64,000 bases of DNA, from NCBI RefSeq assembly GCF_025370935.1, contig NC_133495.1, positions 3,841,595 to 3,905,594 of the forward strand, in the 5' to 3' direction. The stretch comes from Choristoneura fumiferana (lineage: Eukaryota > Arthropoda > Insecta > Lepidoptera > Tortricidae). The translations under genes were made by a program, and so were the position numbers. Positions 51,573 through 61,600 of the stretch are shown here, in pieces; position 1 is the first letter of the stretch, and every line of letters begins with the position of its first letter. The notes under the pieces are model-generated. The model was not told the DNA's origin. It searched no databases and saw only the letters and a program-made list of their open reading frames with translations.

Positions 51573-54500
51573 TTAAACTTTGCGTCCATTGATTCTGCTT
51601 AGTTTGCTTCTGTGTATTTTGTCGAAGAAAAGCAAACCAGCGGCCTTCTCGATCGACTCCGGAGGGACCTGAAATATAAATTATTTAAAGACACCTTAAT
51701 AAGGCCAAATCGATTATAAAGTTTATTATAATTTGATTATAAAAAAACAGAATCAATACTATCGAAAAACAAAAGTATTTCCTATTGGTATTGTTGCAAC
51801 ACTATAAACTGTAATAGGCGTTTTGGTTCTTTGTACTATAAGCCTATTATTGTATTGTTTTAAATAAATAAATAAACTTCTTTTCTTTTGATGGAGGGAG
51901 GGGGGTGGCTACAGTAAGATAATGGATTGAGGCAAAAATAAATAAAGACTGGCAACACATTTCACAGATAAAAAAATATCGGTCTAAAAACGTAAAAGGG
52001 AAGCAAGGAAACTACTGCAGGGCTACTCCGAAACTCGAAGTTCGTGTCGTGCGGTCCCTCTGGCGCTATTTAATACGAGAGCGAGAGGGACCGCACGACA
52101 CGAACTTCGAGTTTCGAGTTTCGGAGTAGCTCTGCTGTTCTACAGTGTCAACTATTTACTCCAGTATTACACTATAAAGACAAGTATTAGAAGCCACAAA
52201 ATATAGTATCTATTATTATTCTAGAGACACAGTCCTCGGACATGCAAACAGACGGACAGTGTAGCTTCCATTTGTCAGCCTCTGGATACGGTGTTTTAGA
52301 AAAAAAGTGTACCCTTCCTTTTTTTTGGAAAATTATAGTTTTTTTTCTACTCAAAACAAGAGCACAACCGATTCGGATAGTTTAAATGTCCCAAAGAAAA
52401 ATGTCAGTTTTTTGACGTTTTTTTAAACACAGTATCCATGGGCGTCACAAAACTGACTTATAAAATTTTGTATGAAATAAAAGGTACACTTTTTATTGAA
52501 AACGCCCTAAAAACGCTACAATTGTAAACTCACTTAAGTCATTTTATCAGGTTGTTTTTTTTGTAAGGGGCCTTACCATAAAATTGGCAACAGGCGTGTC
52601 GTCCGGTATCTTCTGGTTGGGCATGACGTAGGCTTCCATATCCAGTGAGCCGTTCGACGCCTCGCCCACTACGACCTTGTAAAAGTGTGTCGGGACCGCC
52701 ACGGAGTTCGCGCCGATCACCTGGTATTTGACGTACGACTTGCCATCGGCCTCCTTCCTGGCAACACAGGATTACATAATTAACACTAGCGGCTGAGTGG
52801 TACTAAGGGCCTACTCCGAAAATCGAAGTTCGTATCGTACCATCCCTCGCACTCTCGTATTAAATATTATAAGTGTCAGAGAAACGGAACGACAAGAACT
52901 TCGATTTTCGAATATCGTAGCAGCTGATCTCGTGCCCCGAAAAAAATAAACAAAAAAACATTGCCAAGGCCGTATAATATTCTATAAGTATAAAAAAAAG
53001 CTTTTACTTCTTATATTTGAGGGTCTTCAGATCAAAACCCAAATCTTTTGTCTCACTTAATCAGTTTTACCTATAATTTTCACTTGTGCATAAAAAATTC
53101 AATCCCTTTTTATACAAAGTTAGTCCTGAGAATTAAAAACTTAAAAGCACAACAAGAACCCTTGAATAAAATCAAACCATGCAAAATATTGTTTGTTAAG
53201 AAATAAGCCTTATTAAAAAAACAAACCTAGGCAGATACAAAGGCCCCGTGCAGCAGTAGACATGACTGTAGACCTTCGTGAGATTGCGAACATGTTTCTC
53301 CAGCCTGTTCCATGCGTGTCTGTTAAAGCCTTCGCCAACCTGTTGACAAATGACAGTTTAAACACATCCTACTACTACTAATATTAAAAATGCGAAAGTT
53401 TGCGTGTATGTTTGTTACTCCTTCACACTAAAATGGCTGGACTTCACTCTAATTATTATCATAATTAAAATCTATTGGAAATATCTTGTTACAATTTCAA
53501 CAAAATTATCAGATATGTTTCTGCACTTGTGCTGATATTGACACCATCATAGACAAGCGTTAGCTGCAGTGAGTGAATGATAAGGTAAGCAGTTGTTAGC
53601 TGGTGCGTCCACGCCATACAGGTTGAGGTAAGATGCAGTGATGAAACCTTATGGCAAGAAGCAAATTCTTCGTAATTTCCGATGATTTATCTTCTCACCT
53701 GAGGAGCCATGTTAGTGAGGTAAAATGTTTGTTCTACATGTTTCTGTGCCAACTTGTGGTTGCCTGCTGCGGCCATGTGGCCTCGGTCGAAGCCTGAGCC
53801 CTTGTAGTCGCTGTTCAATGACCTGAAAAGTATATTTCAAAATTTACGTTACAGTTTAAGTACGCTGATAGTCAGGAGGCTGTCCCATCAGACAAAGTAC
53901 ATGAACACCATGGATATATAAGTAACACCAGGATCTACATTTGTGGGATGGATTTTTTATAGTTTTAAATTTACAGTACATAGTGCAAAAAGGGCAGATA
54001 ATAATGTTAACTGGTGAGCAAGTAAACTATAAGAGATGTGAGTTGGTCTGTCTTCAAATGACACATGCTTTGTAGTTATTGTAAGGTTGGCAGCAGCGCA
54101 TCCATGCTACCTATAATACTATACTATGCTATAATGCCTTTTTTGTACTATTTACTCCCAGTCACTGTACTGTATGTATATTGTTTGTTTGATTGATTGC
54201 TCCTATTGCATAAATTTGACTTAGATTTAAGTATATTCTTGTTTTGCTTTAATTATTATTAATGAATTGAATTCTAATTTGACATTCCAAATTCTATTTT
54301 TTATTTTTTTTATTCTGACTGTCAATTTATTGTAATAAGATTTATTTTTTGTATACATTTGACGATCCTTTTGTGATTTTTTTGTAATTAACTGACATAT
54401 GTTTATAATGTTTTTTTTTTCAAAAGGTAATAAATAAATCTAATCTAATAAGCAACAAGCAACCCAGTGGAAATTGAATCCTCTGGGGCCATGCCACTGA

Positions 54501-55456
54501 AACGAGGCTAATGAGTTAAAGCTGTGGGCTTAGCTTTCAGTCCAGGGACGCCTGTGACAAATGACAGTTTCTAATGAATGATTATGTTAGTGATGAGCTG
54601 ATAAATGTTAATTTAGTTCTTCAACTGGGAACTAAGGTTGTAGTGCTGACTTATTTATTTTGTTAAACAAAAAATTGATCATCATCCCAGCCTATATACA
54701 TCCTACTGCTGGGCACAGGCCTTATCTCGGGAGTTAAAGCCTTGGCTGTAGTTCCCACATGGGCCCAGTGCAGATTGGGAACTTCACACACACCATTGAA
54801 TTGCTTCAAAGGTTTTGCAGGTTTCCTCATGACGTTTTACTTAAAAATGTGTATAAATTAAAAATTGCCTACCTGAAAAATGGGTGTATACTTTCATCAG
54901 GCATAAAATCACATTTGCTCCTGTCAACGTCATTGTTCTTGGCTATATGAGCACTGGTGAGATGCTCGAACACCCAGTGCGCCACTCTGTTCCGGCGGTC
55001 ATACGACAGCACAAAGTCGTCAAACGAACGTACATTATCTAATCCGGGGAAACCATATTTCATTATTTGTGATACCTGGAACAATCATATTACTTAATAA
55101 GTGCTAAAATATAAATTATAAAATTGATTCAGTAGATTTGTTAAAAGAGATGGATAAGTATTGAATCTTTCGAAAACCGCGATAGTAGGTATGGGATAAT
55201 CGTAAATAAGATCAGTTTTGTAAATGAAACTCACACGATCTTTGGCTCCACCGGATTCCGTGTAAGGTGTGGCAGCTGATACAGTGCCGAATATTGGTAG
55301 TCCAGGCATATTATTAATACTTTTGCCATTTGTAAAAACCGAATCTTCACAGCCTTTGATTTTCTCATAACTTCGCTCACTATAAACACCAGCGTAGTAT
55401 GCAGTTACACCTACTGCACTAAGTTGAGCCAAATTTATGAGACGCTTTCGAAACAT
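51573..55456 (-). CDS. EndoG: Endonuclease G, mitochondrial
   Basis: A sugar-nonspecific DNA/RNA endonuclease of the mitochondrial intermembrane space, of the beta-beta-alpha-Me superfamily; it can take part in apoptotic and paternal mtDNA breakdown. Six exons on the minus strand: 55456-55235, 55075-54873, 53822-53699, 53339-53227, 52757-52577 and 51668-51573; 312 residues, all phases consistent, GT-AG throughout. The N-terminus (MFRKRLINLAQLSAVGVTAY) is basic with a hydrophobic segment, as in a mitochondrial signal-anchor. KYGFPGLDNVRSFDDFVLSY starts the catalytic domain; the DRGH motif is at 154-157 with His157 as the general base, in DYKGSGFDRGHMAAAGNH. Metal-binding context NRHAWNRLEKH, then CTGPLYLPR, DGKSYVKYQVIG and AVPTHFYKV follow. 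AATAAA on the minus strand lies at 51271-51276, about 300 bases past the stop. Neighbour FARS2 starts 588 bases away on the other strand. Nothing essential is missing. Confidence 0.95.
52018..52135. repeat. Foldback MITE, family W, copy 4 (most perfect hairpin)
   Basis: Arms of about 55 bases are almost exact inverses: GAAACTCGAAGTTCGTGTCG and CGACACGAACTTCGAGTTTC, centre TATTTAATACGAGAGC. In EndoG intron 5. Confidence 0.9.
52136..52576. other. Remainder of EndoG intron 5
   Basis: No feature recognised beyond T-rich stretches around 52310-52350. Confidence 0.4.
52805..52925. repeat. Foldback MITE, family W, copy 5
   Basis: CCTACTCCGAAAATCGAAGT at the left, CTTCGATTTTCGAATATCG at the right. 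In EndoG intron 4, 47 bases from the exon 5 acceptor. Confidence 0.85.
53366..53450 (+). repeat. Helitron-like 5' fragment
   Basis: ACTACTAATATTAAAAATGC and GAAAGTTTGCGTGTATGTTT match the beginning of Lep1-like elements. In EndoG intron 3. Confidence 0.55.
53880..54678. other. EndoG intron 2, central part
   Basis: AT-rich; T-runs near 54300 and 54410 and an AATAAATAAATC tail near 54430 suggest an old LINE end, not assigned. Confidence 0.35.
54679..54838 (-). mobile_element. LINE/SINE 3' end, inverted copy
   Basis: ATCATCATCCCAGCCTATAT, GGGCACAGGCCTTATCTCGG, GGGAACTTCACACACACCAT and GTTTTGCAGGTTTCCTCATG are the reverse complement of 46580-46763. Ends 34 bases from the exon 2 donor of EndoG. 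Confidence 0.8.
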
Positions 55457-56044
55457 TTTTAAAATACACGTATATAAAGTAATTTAAGAATTTAAAAAGA
55501 CTAAATTTGAGGTTAGGTAATCAAATGTTGACTTGACATTGCCATTGATCTGACAGACAGTTCAGTTTTATTTCAGTTTTCTTTTTTCAGGACAAGCACA
55601 AAGATGTTACCCATACAGCCACTAGTTCGCAGCAGCAGGTTTAGTGTCAATGTTACTAAAGACCCACAATAAATATGATATAGAAAGCTTAACCCTTCGT
55701 ATGCGGGAACTAAAAAAAAAGTACAAGTCAGTCTCACTCATCTATCTTAATAGAAATAAGCACCAATTCTGCTGATTTAAATAAATAACATACCAGGGCA
55801 CAAAATAAATAATGCCAGCCAAGGGTCTAGCTAGAGCTCTTTTGCGCCCAAGGTGTACAAACGTCAAAATGTCAATAATGTCATTGTCAAAAAATTTACG
55901 TACAATACGTAACGTAAATAAACTCGTATTTCATATTAATTTACGATGTGTGAACTCTAGATTGGGCTATTACTCGATCACAAAAAAAGCAATACTGTAA
56001 AAAGGAATATTCATTCAGTTACTGTGCGAAAATCCTTTTGAAAA
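55457..56044. promoter_or_regulatory. Divergent promoter region EndoG / FARS2
   Basis: 588 bases separate the two start codons. No TATA box is evident for either gene, as usual for housekeeping genes with spread start sites. It contains an isolated exon-like piece at 55592-55638 (TTTTTTCAG, then ATG TTA CCC ATA CAG, then CAGCAG|GTTTAG), whose meaning is unknown. Confidence 0.5.
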
Positions 56045-58182
56045 ATGACGAAATTGTTCTTTAAATATAACCGCATAGTAATCTCAGCATTACACCGTTT
56101 AAAATACAGCACAGTGCCAAAGACCGACTCAAAATTGAGTATAAATGGCACAGAATTTGTAACAGATGATTACACTAACGTTACTCCCAAGATACTATCT
56201 TATTTAAATCGAAATCTGCATCTGGATAAAGGAAACCCTCTATCGATGGTGCGCCAGCGTATTGTGAATTATTTCTATTCCTCATTCACACACAGAGGCA
56301 GCCCAGATTTCAGCGTGTACGACAACTTATCTCCTATTGTTTCTACAAAACAAAATTTCGATGATTTATTGATTCCTTTAGATCATCCGAGTAGAGTGAA
56401 ATCAGACTGTTATTATGTGAACCGGAGTACGCTGTTAAGGGCGCATATGACTGCACATCAGAGCGAACTACTGCGGTCTGGCCTTGACAACTTCCTGATG
56501 ATTGGACCAGTCTACAGAAGAGACGAGATTGACTCTACACATTTCCCTATTTTCCATCAGGTATATATCATAAAGCTGTGGTTCCATATTAAAATTTATG
56601 GTTATCAGTTTTTAGGTTCCAATGCTCTAACTCTAGAACATATGTATATAGCCTGCCCCAAATTTCAATTTTAATCTATTATTAATGAAATAGCATGTGA
56701 CAGTTCACACTAAAGCTGAGCTTCTTCTACTTCTATCTGTTTAAAGTAAACAAACAATTAGTTTGCTTTTAAAAATAATGTGACAAATAAACCTCAATTT
56801 TAATGGCTACTTTTATTAATATTATTATTGTTTTAAATCTTTATGTAGCCTACAGTGTCCCACTGCAGGGCAATGACCTCCAATATCTTTTGCCACCTGC
56901 CTCTATTTTTACAAAATTTTTGTTATTTTCTTTAAAAGTTTGTTTTCAAATTCTAGGTGGATGCAGTGAGGTCACAACGAAGAGACCAACTGTTCCCTAA
57001 AAATGAAGACTTGGAGCTATTTGAGCCAACATTTGATCCAACAAAGCCCCACACTTTCACAAACTCAATATCAGACCCAACTAAACAAAGCTGCCATACT
57101 TTAGAAGCCACAAAACTAATAGAGCATCAATTAAAAGATCACTTACTTGGCCTAATAAAAGTGCTATTCGGAGATATTAAATACAGATGGGTTGATGCTT
57201 ACTTTCCATTCACCCATCCATCTTGGGAACTTGAAATATATTACAACAACAACTGGCTGGAAGTACTTGGTTGCGGTGTTGTCAGAAATGAAATTTTAGC
57301 AAAAGCAGGTCCAAACAACTCCATCGCTTATGCATTTGGGTTGGGATTGGAAAGACTTGCCATGGCATTGTACAAGATACCTGATATAAGGCTTATGTGG
57401 AGTAATGACTCTGGATTCCTGTCTCAGTTTCAAAATAAAGACCTAAATGCGAAGATAACTTATAAGCCAGTGTCAGTGTATCCGCAGTGCACAAATGACA
57501 TTTCATTCTGGCTGCCGGGGCACCTTAGTATTGACACTTTTATGAGCAATGACTTTTATGATCTAGTCAGAGATGTTGGGGGGGACATTGTTGAACAGGT
57601 AAGATTGCTTTTCTGATTGTCATTCTAAAATTAGTAATATATTTATGTATTTAGTTTACCATTCAGTGACTATAACTACTAAACTTAAGTTTTAAGTGAC
57701 ATACAGTACAAAGTCTCAATCAGACTATTTTGTGTCTATAATCCTAGCAATTGATATTTTGAGATTTTATCCCGATCGCACAAGAATGTCGGGATAAAAA
57801 GTAGACTATGTTTTATTCCAGGAATCCAGCTATCTACATACCAAATTTCGTCCAGTCGTTTTAGCATGTAGGAGTAGCGCACACACATACTCATTTACTT
57901 TCGCATTTATCATAAGTATTAGTAGGATAATTAAGTAAAATAGATAAAATAAAGATCTCTTCTAGTATACATACATTACATACCATATTATAGTAAAAAT
58001 GTTTTTCTTTTCAGGTTAAACTTAAAGACAAATTTGAGCATCCAAAGTCGAAGAAACATAGCCTGTGCTACAGCATAGTGTACAGGCATTTGGAAAGAAC
58101 TCTGACACAAGCTGAGGTAAACCGAGTTCATAAAGAAATTGAAACAGCTGCTATTTCTGCCTTCAATGTTGTTATAAGATAG
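56045..58182 (+). CDS. FARS2: Phenylalanyl-tRNA synthetase, mitochondrial
   Basis: Charges mitochondrial tRNA-Phe as a monomer in the matrix. Three exons: 56045-56560, 56957-57598 and 58015-58182; 441 residues, close to the usual 450. Introns are GT-AG and in phase 0. The N-terminus (MTKLFFKYNRIVISALHRLK) is a basic mitochondrial targeting peptide. Class II motifs: HPSRVKSDCYYVN and LLRAHMTAHQ of the phenylalanine site, motif 2 GPVYRRDEIDSTHFPIFHQ, motif 3 AFGLGLERLAMALYKIPDIR. The C-terminal FDX-ACB anticodon-binding domain starts at YKPVSVYPQCTNDISFWLP and runs to the end (NVVIR). It is divergent to EndoG with a shared promoter region; both serve mitochondria. Intron 1 contains a LINE tail and intron 2 a Helitron-like piece. 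No anomalies in the coding sequence. Confidence 0.95.
56845..56925 (-). mobile_element. LINE tail fragment in FARS2 intron 1
   Basis: GCCTACAGTGTCCCACTGCA and GGGCAATGACCTCCAATATC are the reverse complement of a common RTE/CR1-like 3' end. Ends about 30 bases before exon 2. Confidence 0.6.
57755..57930 (-). mobile_element. Helitron-like fragment in FARS2 intron 2
   Basis: GGGATAAAAAGTAGACTATG, CATACCAAATTTCGTCCAGT and the end TTTCGCATTTATCATAAGTA then TTAGTAGGA match Lep1-type elements in reverse. Confidence 0.68.
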
Positions 58183-58489
58183 TCTGTTGTAAGTAGCTCA
58201 ATACATACTTGTTATTATACCCACTGTATTTTTTCTACGAAAAACAACTCTAAAATTTGGCCATATATGAAAAGGGGCTTTTGTTTCCATATATGAAAAG
58301 GGGCTTTTGTTTCTTACTATATAAATGGCCAACTATACAGGTGATTATGAAAAAGTGCTCGGAATCAACCGTAAAAATACGCTTTAACTCAACCTTACAC
58401 AGCTTAATTGCACTACCCTACCTTATCTATAAAATAAAACGTTGGGAAGAGTCGAATCTATGTATCGTAAAAACCTGCAATTATTTTGG
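58183..58489. other. FARS2 3' UTR and flank
   Basis: Contains a 29-base direct duplication (CATATATGAAAAGGGGCTTT at 58261 and 58289) and AATAAA at 58433-58438, a plausible poly-A signal 250 bases past the stop. Confidence 0.5.
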
Positions 58490-58620
58490 GCTGGGTTAAC
58501 ACGGCGCAGTCCTGCACGATTTTTTATCGTACACGTTTTATCCTTGTTTTATCGAATAAGTGTAGTGGCATATTACTGTTTGTGGAACCATTGCAAGTAC
58601 TGCGCCGTGTGAACCCAGCC
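58490..58620. repeat. Foldback MITE, GGCTGGGTT ends, copy 1
   Basis: Left GGCTGGGTTAACACGGCGCA, right TGCGCCGTGTGAACCCAGCC; 131 bases. A second copy lies at 59840-59985. Confidence 0.85.
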
Positions 58621-59114
58621 ATTATGGCTACTAACTACATGATAGTTTCACAGGGGAAGATACTTATTTACTTTGAGCAAAAAGTAGAAATTGGCTAAGG
58701 CACCAGTGGCCGCAACAACCAGATTGAAGATTATTAGATTAAAGAAGCGGCGGCTAACATAATCGTTTTCATCAAATATTAATCAATAAAACAACAAATA
58801 ATCTCACAACATTCTTTATTAAATTTAAAATTATAAGTTACCTAAATAAAAATGTTTAATCACATAGATAAATTATTTCACTTATGTGATGATAATATTA
58901 ATAAACTCCGCTAGATAACACAAAAGTCCTTAAATAAAATATACCAGGTGCCACAACGCACAATTAGTGAGTTCAAATTACTGCACCGGGCAAGGTACAT
59001 TCACCATCACATGTTCCGGAGCGGCCAAAGAGATCAATAATATCGAAACATGAACTCTAAGCCCTTAATAATAAAAAGCAAGCCCTAGCTGCAATGGTGT
59101 CGTAATGGAAAACT
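58621..59114. other. No gene seen
   Basis: AT-rich intergenic sequence; nothing recognised. Confidence 0.4.
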
Positions 59115-59320
59115 AAGGGCCGGCGCACATATATAGCGAAGTGCAGCGTAGAGTATGCTCACGAGTTATGATAATGCGCGTGTCCGCCTCGATACTCAAG
59201 CAACGCTTGCGAAAACTATTTGAAGTTCTAACTACTTTCAACCAATGAAAAGGCGATGATGCGTGGGCAGTGAAAGACTGTCCTGTGCTTGTGCTTCACT
59301 GTATATGCGCGCCGGCCCTA
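59115..59320. repeat. Foldback MITE, AGGGCCGGCGC ends
   Basis: Left AAGGGCCGGCGCACATATAT, right ATATGCGCGCCGGCCCTA; next inner blocks GCGAAGTGCAGCG and GTGCTTCACTG also pair. 206 bases. Confidence 0.8.
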
Positions 59321-59600
59321 AGCCTTATAGTGCGCTGCAGACTGATTAAATTTGGGGATCCCTCAGTTAATCGGTACAATCTTCTTCACAAACAAAACAT
59401 TGCAACATACTGAGAAAGTGTAAAACAAACAACACATTTTAATTAAAATATCGAGAACTAGTAGGAAAACAGTCGCTAAGTAAAATATACAATCGTAGTC
59501 TGTAACAAAGGGCAGTCGTACAGTCAAGGAAACAGAACCGCGCCGCGTGTATTAAATTTCACGAAAATTCCATGACATCTGCAGCATAAGGGTTTCATCC
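59321..59600. other. No gene seen
   Basis: Unrecognised intergenic sequence. Confidence 0.35.
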
Positions 59601-59733
59601 TGCAGGGCTACTATGATATTCGAAAATCGAAGTTCGTAGGGTACCGTCCCGCCGACGCTTATGTTATTATTATTTAATACGAGAGTGAGAGGGACGGTAC
59701 TATACGAACTTCGATTTTCGTAATAGCCCTGCT
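59601..59733. repeat. Foldback MITE, family W, copy 6
   Basis: GCAGGGCTACTATGATATTC and TACGAACTTCGATTTTCG, ends AATAGCCCTGCT; centre TTATTTAATACGAGAGTGAG. Confidence 0.88.
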
Positions 59734-59839
59734 GGTACGCGATTCAGTTGTTTGATAGTAACATAGAATAAACAAACGGTTAAGTATTTGTGTCTTCAGA
59801 GTAGATAGGAACTGAAAATATAAGTTATGCTCATAGTTA

Positions 59840-59985
59840 GGCTGGGTTCACACGGCGCACTCCTGCACGATTTTTCGTATGAACGACGTGTGAACGGTTC
59901 TACGCAAAGTTATATGCCACTACTTATTCGATAAAACGTGTATGATCAAAAATATCGTGTAGGACTGCGCCGTGCGAACTCAGCC
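59840..59985. repeat. Foldback MITE, GGCTGGGTT ends, copy 2
   Basis: Left GGCTGGGTTCACACGGCGCA, right TGCGCCGTGCGAACTCAGCC. Same family as 58490-58620. Confidence 0.85.
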
Positions 59986-60670
59986 TTAGTCTACAACAAC
60001 AGGTTTTTTAATTGAAATAATTCCATGAGCGGAAATCATTAAAAAACTTGGTATTACTTAACCTACTTACAAATAATGAGCATCAACTTTTTAAGTGTGA
60101 TTGTTGCTTTAAACACTAACAAAGTAACAATACTATCAAACAACCTGAGGCCTTATTGTCTAATGCATTTGGAATCACAATCGTTTTCGCCACCTCTTTC
60201 TGTCACGCGGTATAAGACGAGGATGGAGAGATGGTGAATGCGACCGCGAACGTCAGCGCGTTATGACAATACGGTCTCAAATTCCTAATCCACCATAGAA
60301 TGATTTTATATTCTTACAGTGATTAATGAATTCGCTTGTCAAGTAATAAGATGTGATGTGACTAACTTTTCCTTCCAAAATGTTCCATAGTGGGTCAAAT
60401 TCTATTGGTTTGATGGTACAGTCAACTAAAAAGGATTCGATAACGCCAAGTTACAAAAATAAGTATACACGACTTTCGCTTAATATTAAGGACGTTTATA
60501 CATGTTTTTGTCCTTTTTGCCCCCATCGATATCTTAGTATTGTTGATTGTATAGCCGAACAAACTGATTCGTGTACCACGTTGGAACCTTTTAATAATCA
60601 ATTTCAGTCAGATTTCCTTGATAAGTATAACGAATGTAACATGACATTAGTAATACAAAGGATCCACACT
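59986..60670. other. No gene seen
   Basis: A frame at 60380-60853 is open but codes for nothing I recognise and runs into a MITE, so I do not call it a gene. Confidence 0.4.
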
Positions 60671-60860
60671 GGCCCGATACTACGAAGTGCAAAATTCGAA
60701 CTTCGCATCAATCCGTCCCGCTGTCGTTTATCTATCAAAATGTCATTTATCGAGCAAAACTCGGTCGCCCAGGTACTATTAATTAAAATACGAGTGAGTG
60801 GTGAGAGGGACGGTACGATAGGTACGAACTTCGATTTTCGAATTTCGTTGTAGCCGCCCT
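60671..60860. repeat. Foldback MITE, family W, copy 7, with extra central sequence
   Basis: Left GATACTACGAAGTGCAAAAT, right CGATTTTCGAATTTCGTTG then TAGCCGCCC. The centre is about 55 bases longer than in other copies. Confidence 0.78.
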
Positions 60861-61236
60861 ATGTACTTGATTCAGTTTATTCGATGTTCACGTTTATTTT
60901 AATATTTACAAGTTACTAAAAATACTAAAATAGAGCAAAGTCTTGTAGTAGGGTATTATATACCATTTTGTACATATATTTAACACAACTAAAATACAAA
61001 GATATTTTTCATAATCTGTTTCTATCTCTAACATAATGGATAAAAAAATGTAGGTTTTACTTAGTGTAAATAGTGCACTGTAGTCACAACAGTGTAGCGT
61101 ACACAATGTTTAATCATGACCGTACACATCTAGAGATATTTACTTAACCAAAATCATAATTAAGACAAGGAAAACTATATTATTATCACAGTCAAATAAA
61201 TTAAATCTTTCACAGCATCATACACATCCCTAAATC
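60861..61236. other. No gene seen
   Basis: AT-rich, nothing recognised. Confidence 0.4.
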
Positions 61237-61578
61237 CAAATACGGTATTTGATATTTTTTTTAATTTCGAAAATAAAAGCTTTTCAATGTGTGTTATCGA
61301 ATGGTAAAGTATTCAAGATTAGACAGACAAAAACTCTTATGCAAGTAGCGCCATACCTAACGCATAGAGAAAAGCGTTTTAGAGAGAGACAGTTAAATAG
61401 ATTTTGCAAAAAAATGGGTAGAAATTCAATATCCACCGAATTAATTTTTTTCATCACTAAACATCGGCTGCTTATTTATATTTTTAAACGACTTCAAAAA
61501 AGGAGGAAGATCTTAATTCGAATGGTTGTTTCTTTCATAATAATGTAGGATATTTAAAGAATTGACAAATACCGTATT
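61237..61578. repeat. MITE with AATACGGTATTTGA ends, copy 2
   Basis: Matches 45577-45939: ends CAAATACGGTATTTGA and GACAAATACCGTATT, inner CAAGATTAGACAGA and GCATAGAGAAAAGCGTTTT. It includes an AAACGACTTCAAAAAAGGAG block shared with the repeats at 19326 and 21758. Ends 22 bases from the stop codon of the next gene. Confidence 0.82.
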
Positions 61579-61600
61579 ATGCTATGTCTATACATTTTCG

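Noticed and set aside
60380..60853. 157-codon plus-strand frame
   Set aside because: Runs into a W-family MITE for its second half and shows no known protein features.
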